Of a DNA stretch of 64,000 nt, positions 15,488 through 24,245 are shown in pieces. Origin of the DNA: Microbacteriaceae bacterium (GTDB lineage Bacteria; Actinomycetota; Actinomycetes; Actinomycetales; Microbacteriaceae). The notes beneath the pieces are model-generated. The model had not been told where the DNA came from. It did no database searches and saw only the letters and a list, made by a program, of their open reading frames with translations. A program made the position numbers and the translations under genes. The stretch covers positions 186,001-250,000 of the forward strand of contig SCRE01000014.1 in NCBI GenBank assembly GCA_004297935.1, read 5' to 3'. Position 1 is the first letter of the stretch; each line of letters opens with the position of its first letter.

Positions 15488-16720
15488 TTATAGGCCAAAT
15501 CGTGTGTATGGGATCTTTAGCCGCGTGGTTCTGCGGTGAAACAGGGATTGGTATGGTTCGTGATGCTTAGTCGTGGATCTTCCCTTGAACTCGACGACGT
15601 GCATGGTATGCGGCATGAGGCTGGTGAAGAACGGTAAGACGGCTGCGGGTTCTCAACGCTGGCGGTGTTTATCGTGCGGGGCCTCTCAGGCCCGTCGCCG
15701 CCCGGACGTCACAGCTCGCCAGCAACTGCGGCAGTTCGTGTGTTGGGTGACGGGTAAGCAGACCCAGGCCGAGATCGATGGCACTACGAGCGGGCGCACG
15801 TTTCGACGCCAGGCCGCGTGGTGTTGGGACATCGAGCCGCGCCTGGAACCGGCGACGGGGATTCATCACGCGGTCCTCGTTGATGGGATCTGGATCAGTG
15901 GATGGTGTCTGCTGATCGCGCTCAGCGACACCGGGCGAGTCCTGGCCTGGCAATGGTCCGGCGGGGAATCCGTCGCCGCCTGGAAAGCACTCCTGGAACA
16001 GGTCGAAGCACCCGCCGTGCTCGTCTCCGATGGCGGGACGGGGATCCCGACCGCGTTGAGCGCGTGTTGGCCAGAGACGAAACATCAACGGTGCCTGTTC
16101 CACCTGCAGATGCGGGTCTCTCGTCACCTGACCATGAACCCGCGCACTAATGCCGGCCGCGCCCTGCGCGCCCTGGTGATGAAGCTCAGCGAGCTCCGGG
16201 ACGAGGACGCAGCGATTGCCTGGCAGATCCGACTCGATGAGTGGTGGCGGGCCTTCGGGCACCCCACGAAAGAGCGCACCCTGCTGCGCAACGGACAGTT
16301 CGGATTCACCCACGACCGACTCCGCAAAGCCTGGCACCTCGTTCGAGGCGTTGTGCGCAACAACACCCTGTTCACGTATGTCACCTACGGGAACCCGCGC
16401 ACCACGAGTCCGCTCGAGGGCGGCATCAACAGTCAGATCAGAGCCGTCCTGCGCCGACACCGCGGCATGAGCGAGACCCACCAGAAACGCGCCGTCGAAT
16501 GGTTCCTGACCCTCCACGAGCAGCCCCTCAACGAGGCACTGCACCGCGCACTGCCGACACAAGCACCAGACACCCAACCCAACGCTGCAGAGATCGATGC
16601 ACCCGACGAGCCCACCCTCTACGACACCGCACTCAGCGCCGAGGAAGGACTCTGGTCACGCACCGGATGAGCAGGACGAGGATGACACGCCCGACCCCAT
16701 ACACACGTTTTGGCCTATAA
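15488..16720 (+). mobile_element. IS1249-like insertion sequence, complete
   Basis: A 1,233-bp element with 25-bp terminal inverted repeats at 15488-15512 and 16696-16720 that differ at a single base. Both start TTATAGGCCAAA when read inward. It holds one transposase gene. I see no matching direct repeat at the two flanks, so an inexact end or a later rearrangement is possible. It is inserted at the end of an IS481 transposase fragment. Confidence 0.88.
15573..16670 (+). CDS. IS1249-like transposase (IS256-related)
   Basis: A 365-residue transposase starting at GTG. It opens with a zinc ribbon (CMVCGMRLVKNGK and WRCLSCGAS) followed by a helix-turn-helix region. The catalytic domain shows the acidic residues in VLVDGIWISG and VLVSDGGTG, the KHQRCLFHLQMRV block typical of IS256-like enzymes, and TTSPLEGGINSQIR carrying the probable catalytic Glu. 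The C-terminal tail ends DAPDEPTLYDTALSAEEGLW. The frame is intact and probably functional. The same C-terminal coding stretch occurs in decayed form at 7064-7203. Confidence 0.9.
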   Translation: MDLPLNSTTCMVCGMRLVKNGKTAAGSQRWRCLSCGASQARRRPDVTARQQLRQFVCWVTGKQTQAEIDGTTSGRTFRRQAAWCWDIEPRLEPATGIHHAVLVDGIWISGWCLLIALSDTGRVLAWQWSGGESVAAWKALLEQVEAPAVLVSDGGTGIPTALSACWPETKHQRCLFHLQMRVSRHLTMNPRTNAGRALRALVMKLSELRDEDAAIAWQIRLDEWWRAFGHPTKERTLLRNGQFGFTHDRLRKAWHLVRGVVRNNTLFTYVTYGNPRTTSPLEGGINSQIRAVLRRHRGMSETHQKRAVEWFLTLHEQPLNEALHRALPTQAPDTQPNAAEIDAPDEPTLYDTALSAEEGLWSRTG

Positions 16721-16758
16721 GCCGCCACGGTGACGTGTTCAAATTCCACCTACGCAAA

Positions 16759-16788
16759 GAGGCCGGAAACCCTCAAGTTTCCGGCCTC
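16759..16788 (-). terminator. Hairpin terminator behind the tRNA fragment
   Basis: A perfect 12-bp stem (16759-16770 with 16777-16788) around a six-base loop, followed on the minus strand by a short T-run (TTTGCG). It stands three bases beyond the CCA end of the tRNA-fMet fragment, where the terminator of an intact tRNA gene would be. Confidence 0.65.
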
Positions 16789-16791
16789 ATC

Positions 16792-16829
<38 letters not shown>

Positions 16830-17120
16830 AGAACCGGAGCATCGTTCCGGTTAGCCATAGATGAGGCTGAACACTTGCGGTTTTCCCTTGATTTTGCAGG
16901 GAACCGGATGGTTCGCTTGGGCCCAGCATATCCGGTCAAATAGGGTTGGTCACGGACAAATCCGGTGAGTAAACGGTGACGTCAGCGGCCCAAGGTGAGC
17001 GCGCAAGCTTGTGTGCAGTTGTCCGGATGTGACCCTAAAGTCGCTGATGTGCTTGGCGCCACGCACTGCGACTTGCCCCGCGGGCGGTCGCTGTGATGCC
17101 AATGCTCGGAGTGTCGTTTA

Positions 17121-17480
17121 GTGGAGATCCTCGACGCACCCGATAATGACGCTGTCGGGGCCGCGAACCTAGCAGAGCCGGTAAGCTCACCAGTCGGGCC
17201 GTACCCCGTCGGATCCGGGTGTGGATTGTCGCCGGTGGCCGTGCCTAAGCCGTTGCGGCACCGCACACTGGATGTGGTGGTTCAGGCTGCTTTGGCTGGA
17301 GCACTACCGGCGGTGCGAGCGATGCTTCTGTTTGCGGCAACGGAGGGGTTGCATCGGTAGGAGATCGCCGAGTCGCATCTGCGGGACCGGCACTGGGAGG
17401 CGATCTGATTCATCGGCAATGGGTCCGTGAACGAATCGTCCTGCTGGATCAGTTGACGTTGGCGGTGCTGGTTGGCTAGG
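17121..17480 (+). pseudogene. Decayed tyrosine-type site-specific recombinase
   Basis: A phage-integrase-like gene broken by stops and a frameshift. PKPLRHRTLDVVVQAALAGA, then LPAVRAMLLFAATEGLHR, a TAG stop, then EIAESHLRDRHWEAI follow the XerC/D-type pattern in which LRxxEIAxLHxRD surrounds the first catalytic Arg. After a further shift RQWVRERIVLLDQLTLAVLVG fits the GKGxKERVVPL segment. No C-terminal HxLRH box could be found. Its place beside the tRNA-fMet fragment identifies it as the probable former integrase of the element. Confidence 0.6.
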
Positions 17481-17865
17481 AGTCGCGATCCTGCACCTGA
17501 TGATGTTCGTCGACCCGCGTCGACGGGCAGACCATGATTCTGTCGAACTTCTGAATCGACGGGCCCTGGCTCTTGTCGTCGGATGCGGATATGGGCGGGC
17601 TGTGATCTTCCTCGCCGTGCACCTGACGCCAATCGAGTTCCTACTCAGCGGCACGGGCGAGGCGATTCCAGACCGCACGATGGGTGCACCCGCAGACGAA
17701 CTCGGCACTGGTCGCGAACGGGCAACTTCTCACGGCCAAGACCTGCCGTTTCGCCATGAGTATGGGGCCACAGGAGGCGGTTTTCTGCCGACCCCTTGCG
17801 ATCACCATCTGTGCGGTGCCCGTGCGTGTGGCATGGCCCTGCTACAGCGGCTCTATTGCGATTGT
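17481..17865. other. Intergenic stretch without recognisable genes
   Basis: All frames give low-complexity, arginine-rich or stop-rich translations. It may contain the worn 3' part of the recombinase above, but no conserved box is readable. Long frames antisense to the amidase begin here and are rejected as shadows. Confidence 0.4.
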
Positions 17866-19266
17866 CTACTGCTGCAGTCCTTCTATTGTGGCGGCGGCGG
17901 CGAGTACGGTCGCGTCGTCGAAGCGCCGACCCATGGCCTGGATCCCTATGGGCAAGCCTTGGTCGGACAATCCGATGGGGATCGATGTTGCTGGTTGTCC
18001 GGTGAGATTGGCGGGGTAGAACATGGCGGACCAGGCGTCGAAGAACGGGTCGACCGGGAGCCCTCCTGCGGTGGCTGGTGTGTCCTGGCCGAGAGGGAAG
18101 GCTGTGACTTGGGCTGTCGGGGTGAGGAGGATGTCGTATTCTTCGAAGAACTGGAGCCAGTGCTCGGTGTATTCGGCTCGGCGATAGAGCGCGTTGATGT
18201 AGTCGGCGGCGCTTTTGCTCGCTCCTTCCCGGACGATCTGCGCGATGCCGGGAGTCATCTTCTTTTCCCAGTCTTGGAGAAGGGGGCCTTCGGAGGCGTA
18301 GCCCTCACACAGTGCAATGTCGTTCCAGAGCTGGTTTGGGTCGCCGGTGGGCGGGTGTGCTTCGGCCAGTGTGATCCCGGAGGATCTCAGCCGTTCAACG
18401 ATGGTGGTGAAACGTTGGCGGACGTCGCCGTCGACGGGGGCGAATCCGAGGTCGGTACTGTAGGCGACCCGCAGTCTGCGGAGGACTGGCTCTGCTGTGT
18501 CGAGCATTGCGGAGTATGCGGTTGGGGCGCTGGGGAAGGAGAGGTCGTCGGTGGGGTCGGGGCCGGCGATGGCGTCCATGATCGCGGCGCAGTCACGGAC
18601 GCTGCGCGCAATGGGGCCGGTCACGGACAGGGTCTTCCACCCGTGGAAGCCTGGATCTTTGGGTACGACTCCGAATGTGGGCTTGTGGCCGACGACACCG
18701 CAGAACGCGGCGGGCAGGCGGATTGAACCGCCACCGTCGGTGCCGAGGGATCCCGGGACCATGCCGGCTGCCACTGCTGCCGCGGAACCTCCGCTGGAGC
18801 CTCCCGGGGTCCGCCCGAGGTCGTGCGGGTTTCGGGTGACGCCCCAGAGTGCGTTGTCGGTGAATCCGCGGTAGCAGAATTCCGGATTGTTCGTTTTCCC
18901 GATCAGGATCGCCCCGGCTTGTCGGAGTCGGGCGACCGCGGTGCAGTCTTTCGGGGCGATGAAGTGTTCGTATGCCAGCGACCCGTTTGTTGCGAGTTCG
19001 CCCTGCATCCAGATGTGGTCTTTGATCGCGATCGGGACCCCATGCAACGGTCCGAGCGCGCTTCCTGCCCGTACGGCCGCATCGGCTTGCGCCGCGGCCG
19101 CGCGGGCATTGTCACGGAACACGACCGTGAAGGCGCCGATGTCACCGTCGACGTCTTGGATGCGGTCCAGGCACCGTTCGACGACGGCCGTACTCGTCGT
19201 GTCTCCGGATGCGATCGAGCGCGCTGTGCCTACCAGGTCGGGGATGCGCTGCGCCCGGGAGGTCAT
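17866..19266 (-). CDS. Amidase (amidase signature family)
   Basis: A 466-residue amidase-signature hydrolase. The Ser-cisSer-Lys triad is fully readable: K82 (PIAIKDHI), S157 (GRTPGGSSGGS) and S181 (GTDGGGSIRLPA). The spacings of 75 and 24 residues equal those of known family members. These enzymes hydrolyse linear amides, ureas (allophanate) or acyl amides. The C-terminal part (PTAQVTAFPLGQDT, GQPATSIPIGL) is also typical. ATG 19266 overlaps the permease stop by one base (TGATG), so translation is coupled. It is the last gene of a HisD-like/permease/amidase operon. The substrate is unknown, and a simple GatA role is excluded by context. Confidence 0.9.
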   Translation of the reverse strand: MTSRAQRIPDLVGTARSIASGDTTSTAVVERCLDRIQDVDGDIGAFTVVFRDNARAAAAQADAAVRAGSALGPLHGVPIAIKDHIWMQGELATNGSLAYEHFIAPKDCTAVARLRQAGAILIGKTNNPEFCYRGFTDNALWGVTRNPHDLGRTPGGSSGGSAAAVAAGMVPGSLGTDGGGSIRLPAAFCGVVGHKPTFGVVPKDPGFHGWKTLSVTGPIARSVRDCAAIMDAIAGPDPTDDLSFPSAPTAYSAMLDTAEPVLRRLRVAYSTDLGFAPVDGDVRQRFTTIVERLRSSGITLAEAHPPTGDPNQLWNDIALCEGYASEGPLLQDWEKKMTPGIAQIVREGASKSAADYINALYRRAEYTEHWLQFFEEYDILLTPTAQVTAFPLGQDTPATAGGLPVDPFFDAWSAMFYPANLTGQPATSIPIGLSDQGLPIGIQAMGRRFDDATVLAAAATIEGLQQ

Positions 19267-20780
19267 CAGTTTCCGGTCCGCCGGAACTGGACGGCTTCTT
19301 CCGCGTAGTTCTCGCGGCTTTTGGCTGCGACGTCGCGCTCGTGGTTGAGGTCGAGTGTGCGGCTGAGGATCAGGTAGACGGCGGCGGATATGATCAGGCC
19401 GGCGAAGATCGCGATATCGGCGCCGCCGAGGGCTTGCGCGATCGGGCCGACATACCAGACGGTGACGGCGAACGGGATCATGGCAGCTATGCCGGCGGCG
19501 TACGCGGTCAGGCCGCGCCAGCCCCAATTGCGGTACATGCCCCCGGCGCGGAAGATCTCGCGGATGGCATAGTGTCCTCGCCGCACGAAGTAGTAGTCCA
19601 CGAGGTTGACCGACGTCCACGGGACGAGGACGTAGAGGAGGATCACGAGGAAGCTGGAGAAGTTGTTGAGGAACTCACCTGTGCTCACCAGCGATCCGAT
19701 CAGAGCGGCTGCGGCGACCAGCAGGCACGCGATGATCCGGATGGCCCGGGTAGGCCGGACGGGTTTGACCGAGTCCGCGATCGTGATCAATTCCATGGCG
19801 GCCGCGTAGATGTTGATCGTGATGACGGCGATCAGGCCGGGCAGGGCGGCGATCAGTAACCAGTATCCCGATCCGGGCAGGAGCTGGTCGGCTGCTTGGC
19901 GCACTGCTTCGAGTGGGGAGGCTTTGGTGAACAATCCTGCCAGCAGTGCGCCGAGTGCCATCAGCCACGCCGCGCCGACGAACACGCCTCCGTATGTGTA
20001 CGAGAGGGCTTTGGTCGGGCTGGTCTGCGGGGGCAGGTAGCGGGAGTAGTCGGAGACATACGGCGCCCATCCCAGGGCGTAGGCTGCGGCCGCCCCGAAC
20101 TGTGCCAGGAAGCTCGGCCAGGCGAAACCGTCGAATGTGAGCTGCTTCGCGTCCAGGCCGCCGGTGACGACGACGGCGACGGTGAAAATGCCGAAGGTGA
20201 GCAGGAAGAGCAGGGTCAGCCATTTCTGTGTTGCGTGGATCCAGTGGTATCCGAAAATCGCCAGGAGGACGGCGAGGCCACTGATGAGGAGGTACCACAG
20301 GCCGTCCGCCTTCATCCCGACGGTCATGTCCAGCGCTTCGGCGCCTAGCATCTGGTTGAACATGTTGAATCCGACGAGACTGAACACCACGATCGCGCAG
20401 ATCAGGATGACGCCTCGGTAACCGAACTGCGCACGGGACTGGATCATCTGCGGCAGCCCGAGCTGGGGGCCCTGGGCCGAGTGGAACGCGGTGAAGACCG
20501 TTCCCACGGCCACGCCGAGGACGATCGCCACGATGGAGGACAGGAAAGTCGCCCCCAACGCGGCGCCTACCATCCCGGTTGCTAGTGTGGTCACGTTCGC
20601 GTTCGACATGAACCACAGGGGAAACAGCGACCATGGTTTGCCGCCGCGGGCGTTCAGCGGGACCCAGTCGATAGAACGGACCTCGACGCCCCGTGTCGAC
20701 GGACTTGCCGCTTGCACCGCGGTTGCCGCCTGCCCGACGCCGGGCGGGTTCGGCGCGGGATGTATGGTCGAATCACTCAT
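19266..20780 (-). CDS. NCS1-family permease (purine-cytosine permease type)
   Basis: A 504-residue carrier with about twelve membrane segments. It carries AFHSAQGPQLGLPQMIQSRA, nearly identical to the matching segment of the permease at 54251, plus WAPYVSDYSRYLPPQTSP and VNLVDYYFVRRGHYAI. About forty polar residues precede the first helix. The start at 20780 has GAAGGAGAACC upstream; in-frame codons further up to 21101 fall in the previous gene. It lies between a HisD-like dehydrogenase and an amidase, so it should import the substrate of that pathway, probably a nitrogen-containing small molecule. Confidence 0.88.
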   Translation of the reverse strand: MSDSTIHPAPNPPGVGQAATAVQAASPSTRGVEVRSIDWVPLNARGGKPWSLFPLWFMSNANVTTLATGMVGAALGATFLSSIVAIVLGVAVGTVFTAFHSAQGPQLGLPQMIQSRAQFGYRGVILICAIVVFSLVGFNMFNQMLGAEALDMTVGMKADGLWYLLISGLAVLLAIFGYHWIHATQKWLTLLFLLTFGIFTVAVVVTGGLDAKQLTFDGFAWPSFLAQFGAAAAYALGWAPYVSDYSRYLPPQTSPTKALSYTYGGVFVGAAWLMALGALLAGLFTKASPLEAVRQAADQLLPGSGYWLLIAALPGLIAVITINIYAAAMELITIADSVKPVRPTRAIRIIACLLVAAAALIGSLVSTGEFLNNFSSFLVILLYVLVPWTSVNLVDYYFVRRGHYAIREIFRAGGMYRNWGWRGLTAYAAGIAAMIPFAVTVWYVGPIAQALGGADIAIFAGLIISAAVYLILSRTLDLNHERDVAAKSRENYAEEAVQFRRTGN

Positions 20781-20854
20781 CACTGGTTCTCCTTCGAATA
20801 GTGAAGCCGCGGATCGGCGTTCCCGACCGTCGGCCCGATTGGGGGCCCGCCCGC

Positions 20855-22174
20855 CTACCGGCGGACGGCCTCCAGTCGCCGGGTCGCGGACGCCTTGTGC
20901 GCCGCCATCCCCTCGTAGCCTGCGATTGTCTCGACCGCGCTTGCGACGGCGTTTGTCGCGTTGGCGGATACGTGCTGGTAGGTGACCGTCTTCAAGAATC
21001 GCGCCACCGACAGGCCCCCGGTGTATCTGGCGCTGCGCCCGGTGGGAAGCACATGGTTGGTTCCGGTGATCCCCTTGTCCGAGTATGCGACCGTGGACCA
21101 CGAGCCCAGGAACAGGGACCCGTAGTTGCGCAGGCGCCGTGCGAAGAATTCGTCGTTGTCGGTGATGACCTCAAGGTGCTCGGGGGCAAGGGTATCCATC
21201 AGCTGGGCTGCGGTCTCCTTGTCCTCTGCCCAGTAGACGGTGCCGTAGTCGCGCCATGCTGCACCGGCGATGTCGCGGGTCTCCAGCACCTCGAGCTGCT
21301 TGTCGATCTGCGCAATCACGGCCGCACCGAAGTCGCGAGAAGTCGTGACGAGGGAGGCTGGCGACTGCGGCCCGTGTTCCGCCTGTGCGAGCAGGTCCGC
21401 CGCCACTATCTCCGGGCTGGCGGTGTTGTCCGCGATCGCGGCGACCTCCGACGGGCCCGCGAGCAGGTCGATGCCGACGCGACCATAGAGCTGCCGTTTG
21501 GCCTCCGCCACATAGGCGTTGCCCGCGCCGACGAGGACGTCGATGGGTTGGTCGCCGAGAAGCCCGAATGCCATCGCCGCTAGAGCCTGGACGCCGCCGA
21601 GGGCAAACAGGCGGTCAACCCCGGCAAGATGTGCCGAGTACATGATCGCCGGGTTGCCGCCAGTGGCTGACACCGGCGGCGTGCAGGCGATCACAGATCC
21701 CACGCCGGCGGCCTTCGCCACACCGATTGTCATGGCCGCGCTCGTGAGGATCGGGAAGCGCCCTCCGGGGAGGTAGGCGCCGACGCGCGAGACGGGTATC
21801 TGCTTCTGGCCGGTGACGACGCCCGGCGTGAGCTCGACCTCGAAATCGACCAGTCGTTGCCGCTGCTCCTGAGCGAACCGCCGCGTGTGGTCCACGCTGA
21901 TCGCCATCGCGTCCCGCAAGGGTTGGGGGAGGTTGTCGCCGCTGGCGGCAAGTTGGCGCGGCCCGACCTCGATATCGGTATCCTCCCAACGGTCTAACCG
22001 TCGGGAATAGTCCATAACCGCGTCCATGCCGCGCTTCTCGATCGCGACAAGCATCTCAGAGACGGTCTCGATGACCTGGGGGAGACGCTGTGCCGCCACA
22101 CCGCCGACCGCGGGCGACTTCAATGGCTCGAAAGCCCCGGAGATGTGTGCCTTGTCCGCGTCGTTGATCTGCAT
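20855..22174 (-). CDS. Histidinol dehydrogenase family protein (HisD-like)
   Basis: A 439-residue zinc-dependent NAD alcohol dehydrogenase of the HisD family: RVGAYLPGGRFPILTSAAMT, NPAIMYSAHLAGVDRLFALGG, VLVGAGNAYVAEAKRQLYG, IDLLAGPSEVAAIAD, LLAQAEHGPQS, LAPEHLEV and GTNHVLPTG. The His and Asp zinc and base residues appear conserved. True hisD lies in histidine operons; here it heads an operon with a permease and an amidase and faces a LysR gene. A catabolic role is therefore more likely, as in HpsN, the HisD relative that oxidises a sulfonated diol. It should oxidise a primary alcohol in two steps to an acid. ATG 22174 gives the normal family length. Confidence 0.85.
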   Translation of the reverse strand: MQINDADKAHISGAFEPLKSPAVGGVAAQRLPQVIETVSEMLVAIEKRGMDAVMDYSRRLDRWEDTDIEVGPRQLAASGDNLPQPLRDAMAISVDHTRRFAQEQRQRLVDFEVELTPGVVTGQKQIPVSRVGAYLPGGRFPILTSAAMTIGVAKAAGVGSVIACTPPVSATGGNPAIMYSAHLAGVDRLFALGGVQALAAMAFGLLGDQPIDVLVGAGNAYVAEAKRQLYGRVGIDLLAGPSEVAAIADNTASPEIVAADLLAQAEHGPQSPASLVTTSRDFGAAVIAQIDKQLEVLETRDIAGAAWRDYGTVYWAEDKETAAQLMDTLAPEHLEVITDNDEFFARRLRNYGSLFLGSWSTVAYSDKGITGTNHVLPTGRSARYTGGLSVARFLKTVTYQHVSANATNAVASAVETIAGYEGMAAHKASATRRLEAVRR

Positions 22175-22245
22175 GGTCCGAGAATAGAACGTTTGATCCG
22201 TAGGTACAACCCAGTGCGACACAGGATAGCGCATAGGATTACCCT

Positions 22246-23148
22246 GTGACTTTGAATCAACTTAAGGCGTTTCTCGCCGCATATGAAACCGGCACCTTCA
22301 CTGCGGCGGCCGAGCAACTCGGCGTGCGGCAGGCCTCGGTGTCTGAGCTGGTCGCACGCCTGGAGAAGGAGATCGGGCTGGAGCTCTTCACGCGGGGCAC
22401 GCGGCGGCTCACCCCCACGGCGGCCGCCATCGAGTTCAGGGCGCACGCGCTCGATGCCGTGTCTGCGGTCGAGTCCGGCGTCGCGTCACTGAGGTCGCTC
22501 ACGTCCCTCGAGGGCGGGGTCTCCACGTTCGGCGTATTGAGGAACGCGGGCTACTACGACCTCGCAGACCTCGCCCAGAACTTTCACCTGCGATACCCCA
22601 AAGTGCGTGTGCGCATGGTCGGGCTGAACTCGGCCTTCGTTGCAGACTCCGTTGCGTCCGGCGAAATCGAATGCGGCCTCGTGGCTCTGCCTGTAACGAA
22701 CGAGGGTTTGACGGTAAAGCCGCTATTCAAAGACGAAGTCCTCTACATGTCGACAACCCGCGACCCGCGCCGTGGACCCGTGGCAATAGAGGACCTTGGC
22801 AAAGCAAGCCTGGTCCTCTATGACGCGCACGCAGGATGGCGCGACCCCACGCGCAGGCAGGTGTTAGATCGCGCCAGAGCGGCCGGAGTCCAGGTAGTCC
22901 CGGACATCGAAGTAGAGCATGTCGAGACCGCGATCGGCCTTGTCTCGGCGGGGGCCGGCGGCTCGATCGTCAGTAAATCAATCGCCCAGAAGCCCGGATT
23001 CCCGGCTGCCATCCAGACGTATCCCTTCGCTGAGCCGCTCTATGACACACTCGCCCTGATCCAACGCGAAGGAGCACGACTCTCACCTGCGACCCGAAAG
23101 TTCGCGGAGCTAGCGGAGGAAATGCTCATGTCAAGAAGCACACACTGA
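22246..23148 (+). CDS. LysR-family transcriptional regulator
   Basis: A 300-residue LysR protein starting at GTG. The N-terminal helix-turn-helix reads LKAFLAAYETGTFTAAAEQL then GVRQASVSELVARLEKEIG and LFTRGTRRLTPT. The periplasmic-binding-like effector domain spans about residues 90-295. It is divergent from the HisD-like operon with about 70 bases between start codons, the classical arrangement for a LysR activator of the opposite operon. It shares wording (RVRMVGLNSAFVADSVASGE) with the LysR at 31492 (RIRVTGLNSSDVADAVRAGD), so the two are close relatives within the window. Confidence 0.88.
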   Translation: MTLNQLKAFLAAYETGTFTAAAEQLGVRQASVSELVARLEKEIGLELFTRGTRRLTPTAAAIEFRAHALDAVSAVESGVASLRSLTSLEGGVSTFGVLRNAGYYDLADLAQNFHLRYPKVRVRMVGLNSAFVADSVASGEIECGLVALPVTNEGLTVKPLFKDEVLYMSTTRDPRRGPVAIEDLGKASLVLYDAHAGWRDPTRRQVLDRARAAGVQVVPDIEVEHVETAIGLVSAGAGGSIVSKSIAQKPGFPAAIQTYPFAEPLYDTLALIQREGARLSPATRKFAELAEEMLMSRSTH

Positions 23149-23492
23149 TCGCGGAAAAGCTTGCAGACGCCTCATTCCCTTGTGGGGCCGGAACGCCGGA
23201 GTTGGCAAATCCCTCCGGGGTGACGGCGTACGTATGCCGATCGGCATACTTGACGCAGAGATGCTTCGAAGACCGACGCGGGCCATCAGTGCTTTGCGCC
23301 TGTGGCTCTTGCGGAATTATGGTTGTGCTTTCTCATAGAAGGGCGGCGGTGCCGCAGTCCCGGATACGTAATACCGTACGGGCACCGATGGCTGTTCCCG
23401 ACGTGCAGCCCCGGTGCCGGCTGGCCGCTAAAACCGGCAACGGCGACGTAATCGAACCGTATTGACATTAGTGCGACGTTGACAGGGTGCCC
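23149..23492. other. Intergenic stretch with a perfect palindrome
   Basis: No convincing gene. Small frames on both strands are cysteine- and arginine-rich and match nothing I know. The most notable item is the 18-bp palindrome at 23232-23249. Confidence 0.4.
23232..23249. promoter_or_regulatory. Perfect 18-bp palindrome
   Basis: GTATGCCGATCGGCATAC is identical to its reverse complement and is followed two bases later by TTGACG. It has the size of a dimeric repressor operator, but no gene starts close downstream. It could be the relic of a lost promoter. Confidence 0.4.
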
Positions 23493-24245
23493 TCACAGGA
23501 CGACACCAGTCGAAAGCTGCTCAGGCCTGTCGCTTAAAGTAACACCCTCAACCTTTCGCACTAAGTCGAGGCTCGTCAAGAGATGCCGTTCCATGGCAGC
23601 GGCCGCGCTGGTCGGATCCCGATCACGGATGGCTAGGGTGATGTCGTCATGTTGCTTCTGTTCTTGCCCGACGAGGTCATTTATTTCCCTGTAGGTTCGG
23701 ACGGCAACCATGATGGCCATCAGCTCCGCTCTGATCGAGGCAATCATCCAGATCAGGATCTTGTTTCCTGTTGCGGTGGCGATCTCGGCATGAAAATTTG
23801 TGTCGAGTTCGGGATAGTGCGTCGTGTCAAGTATGGCTGCTGCCATTCGGGCATTCGATGCGTCGATCTCGCGTATGTCGGCTTCAGTCGCACGTTCCGC
23901 AGCGAGTCGCGCTGCCTGGATCTCAAGCGGGATTCGGACTTCCATCAAACCGGACATCGGGCCGTGCTGTAACCGTGCTGCCCTTGCCATGAACATTTGG
24001 ATGAGGCGCCCGTCGAATTCTCCAACGATCGGATTGCGCCCGTTGCGGACGTCAACAAAACCACATGCCTGCAGCGCGCTGAGAGCTTCGCGCACGACAG
24101 GGCGGCTGATACCAAACTTTTCCGTCAATTCCGCCGTAGAAGGAAGCGAATCCCCAGGTTGCAGCCTGTTGTCCACGATCTCCTTGATCAGGGCGTCAAA
24201 TGCTTGGCGCGTGAGCGTTTCCCTGGTGAGCATGAGATCTTGCAT
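23493..24245 (-). CDS. GntR-family regulator, FadR/FCD type
   Basis: A 250-residue regulator. The winged helix contains DSLPSTAELTEKFGISRPVV and REALSALQACGFVDVRNGRN. The FCD domain follows (residues about 95-225) with LEIQAARLAAERAT, ELDTNFHAEIATATGN and QEQKQHDDITLAIRDRDP. Relatives regulate sugar-acid genes (UxuR, ExuR, LldR type). It is divergent from the dehydrogenase at 24335, with about 90 bases between. Two inverted copies of a nine-base motif in that spacer, one touching its own start codon, point to autorepression and control of the transporter operon. An ATG at 24233 is an alternative start. Confidence 0.87.
   Translation of the reverse strand: MQDLMLTRETLTRQAFDALIKEIVDNRLQPGDSLPSTAELTEKFGISRPVVREALSALQACGFVDVRNGRNPIVGEFDGRLIQMFMARAARLQHGPMSGLMEVRIPLEIQAARLAAERATEADIREIDASNARMAAAILDTTHYPELDTNFHAEIATATGNKILIWMIASIRAELMAIMVAVRTYREINDLVGQEQKQHDDITLAIRDRDPTSAAAAMERHLLTSLDLVRKVEGVTLSDRPEQLSTGVVL

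Noticed and set aside
15480-16728. Eight-base target duplication around the IS1249-like element
   Set aside because: The sequences flanking the two inverted repeats show no matching direct repeat at any nearby offset I tried.
17500-18726. Long plus-strand frame of 408 codons
   Set aside because: It runs mostly antisense to the amidase gene, has cysteine/glycine-rich low-complexity translation and no motif; the amidase frame carries a complete catalytic triad.
20693-21583. Plus-strand frame of 296 codons
   Set aside because: Antisense to the HisD-like gene, which has all family motifs; the antisense translation shows none.
20855-22174. Annotation as hisD of histidine biosynthesis
   Set aside because: No other his gene is nearby and the gene shares an operon with a permease and an amidase.
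23202-23468. Overlapping small frames on both strands in the 23.2-kb gap
   Set aside because: Neither has a ribosome-binding site, a motif or normal composition.
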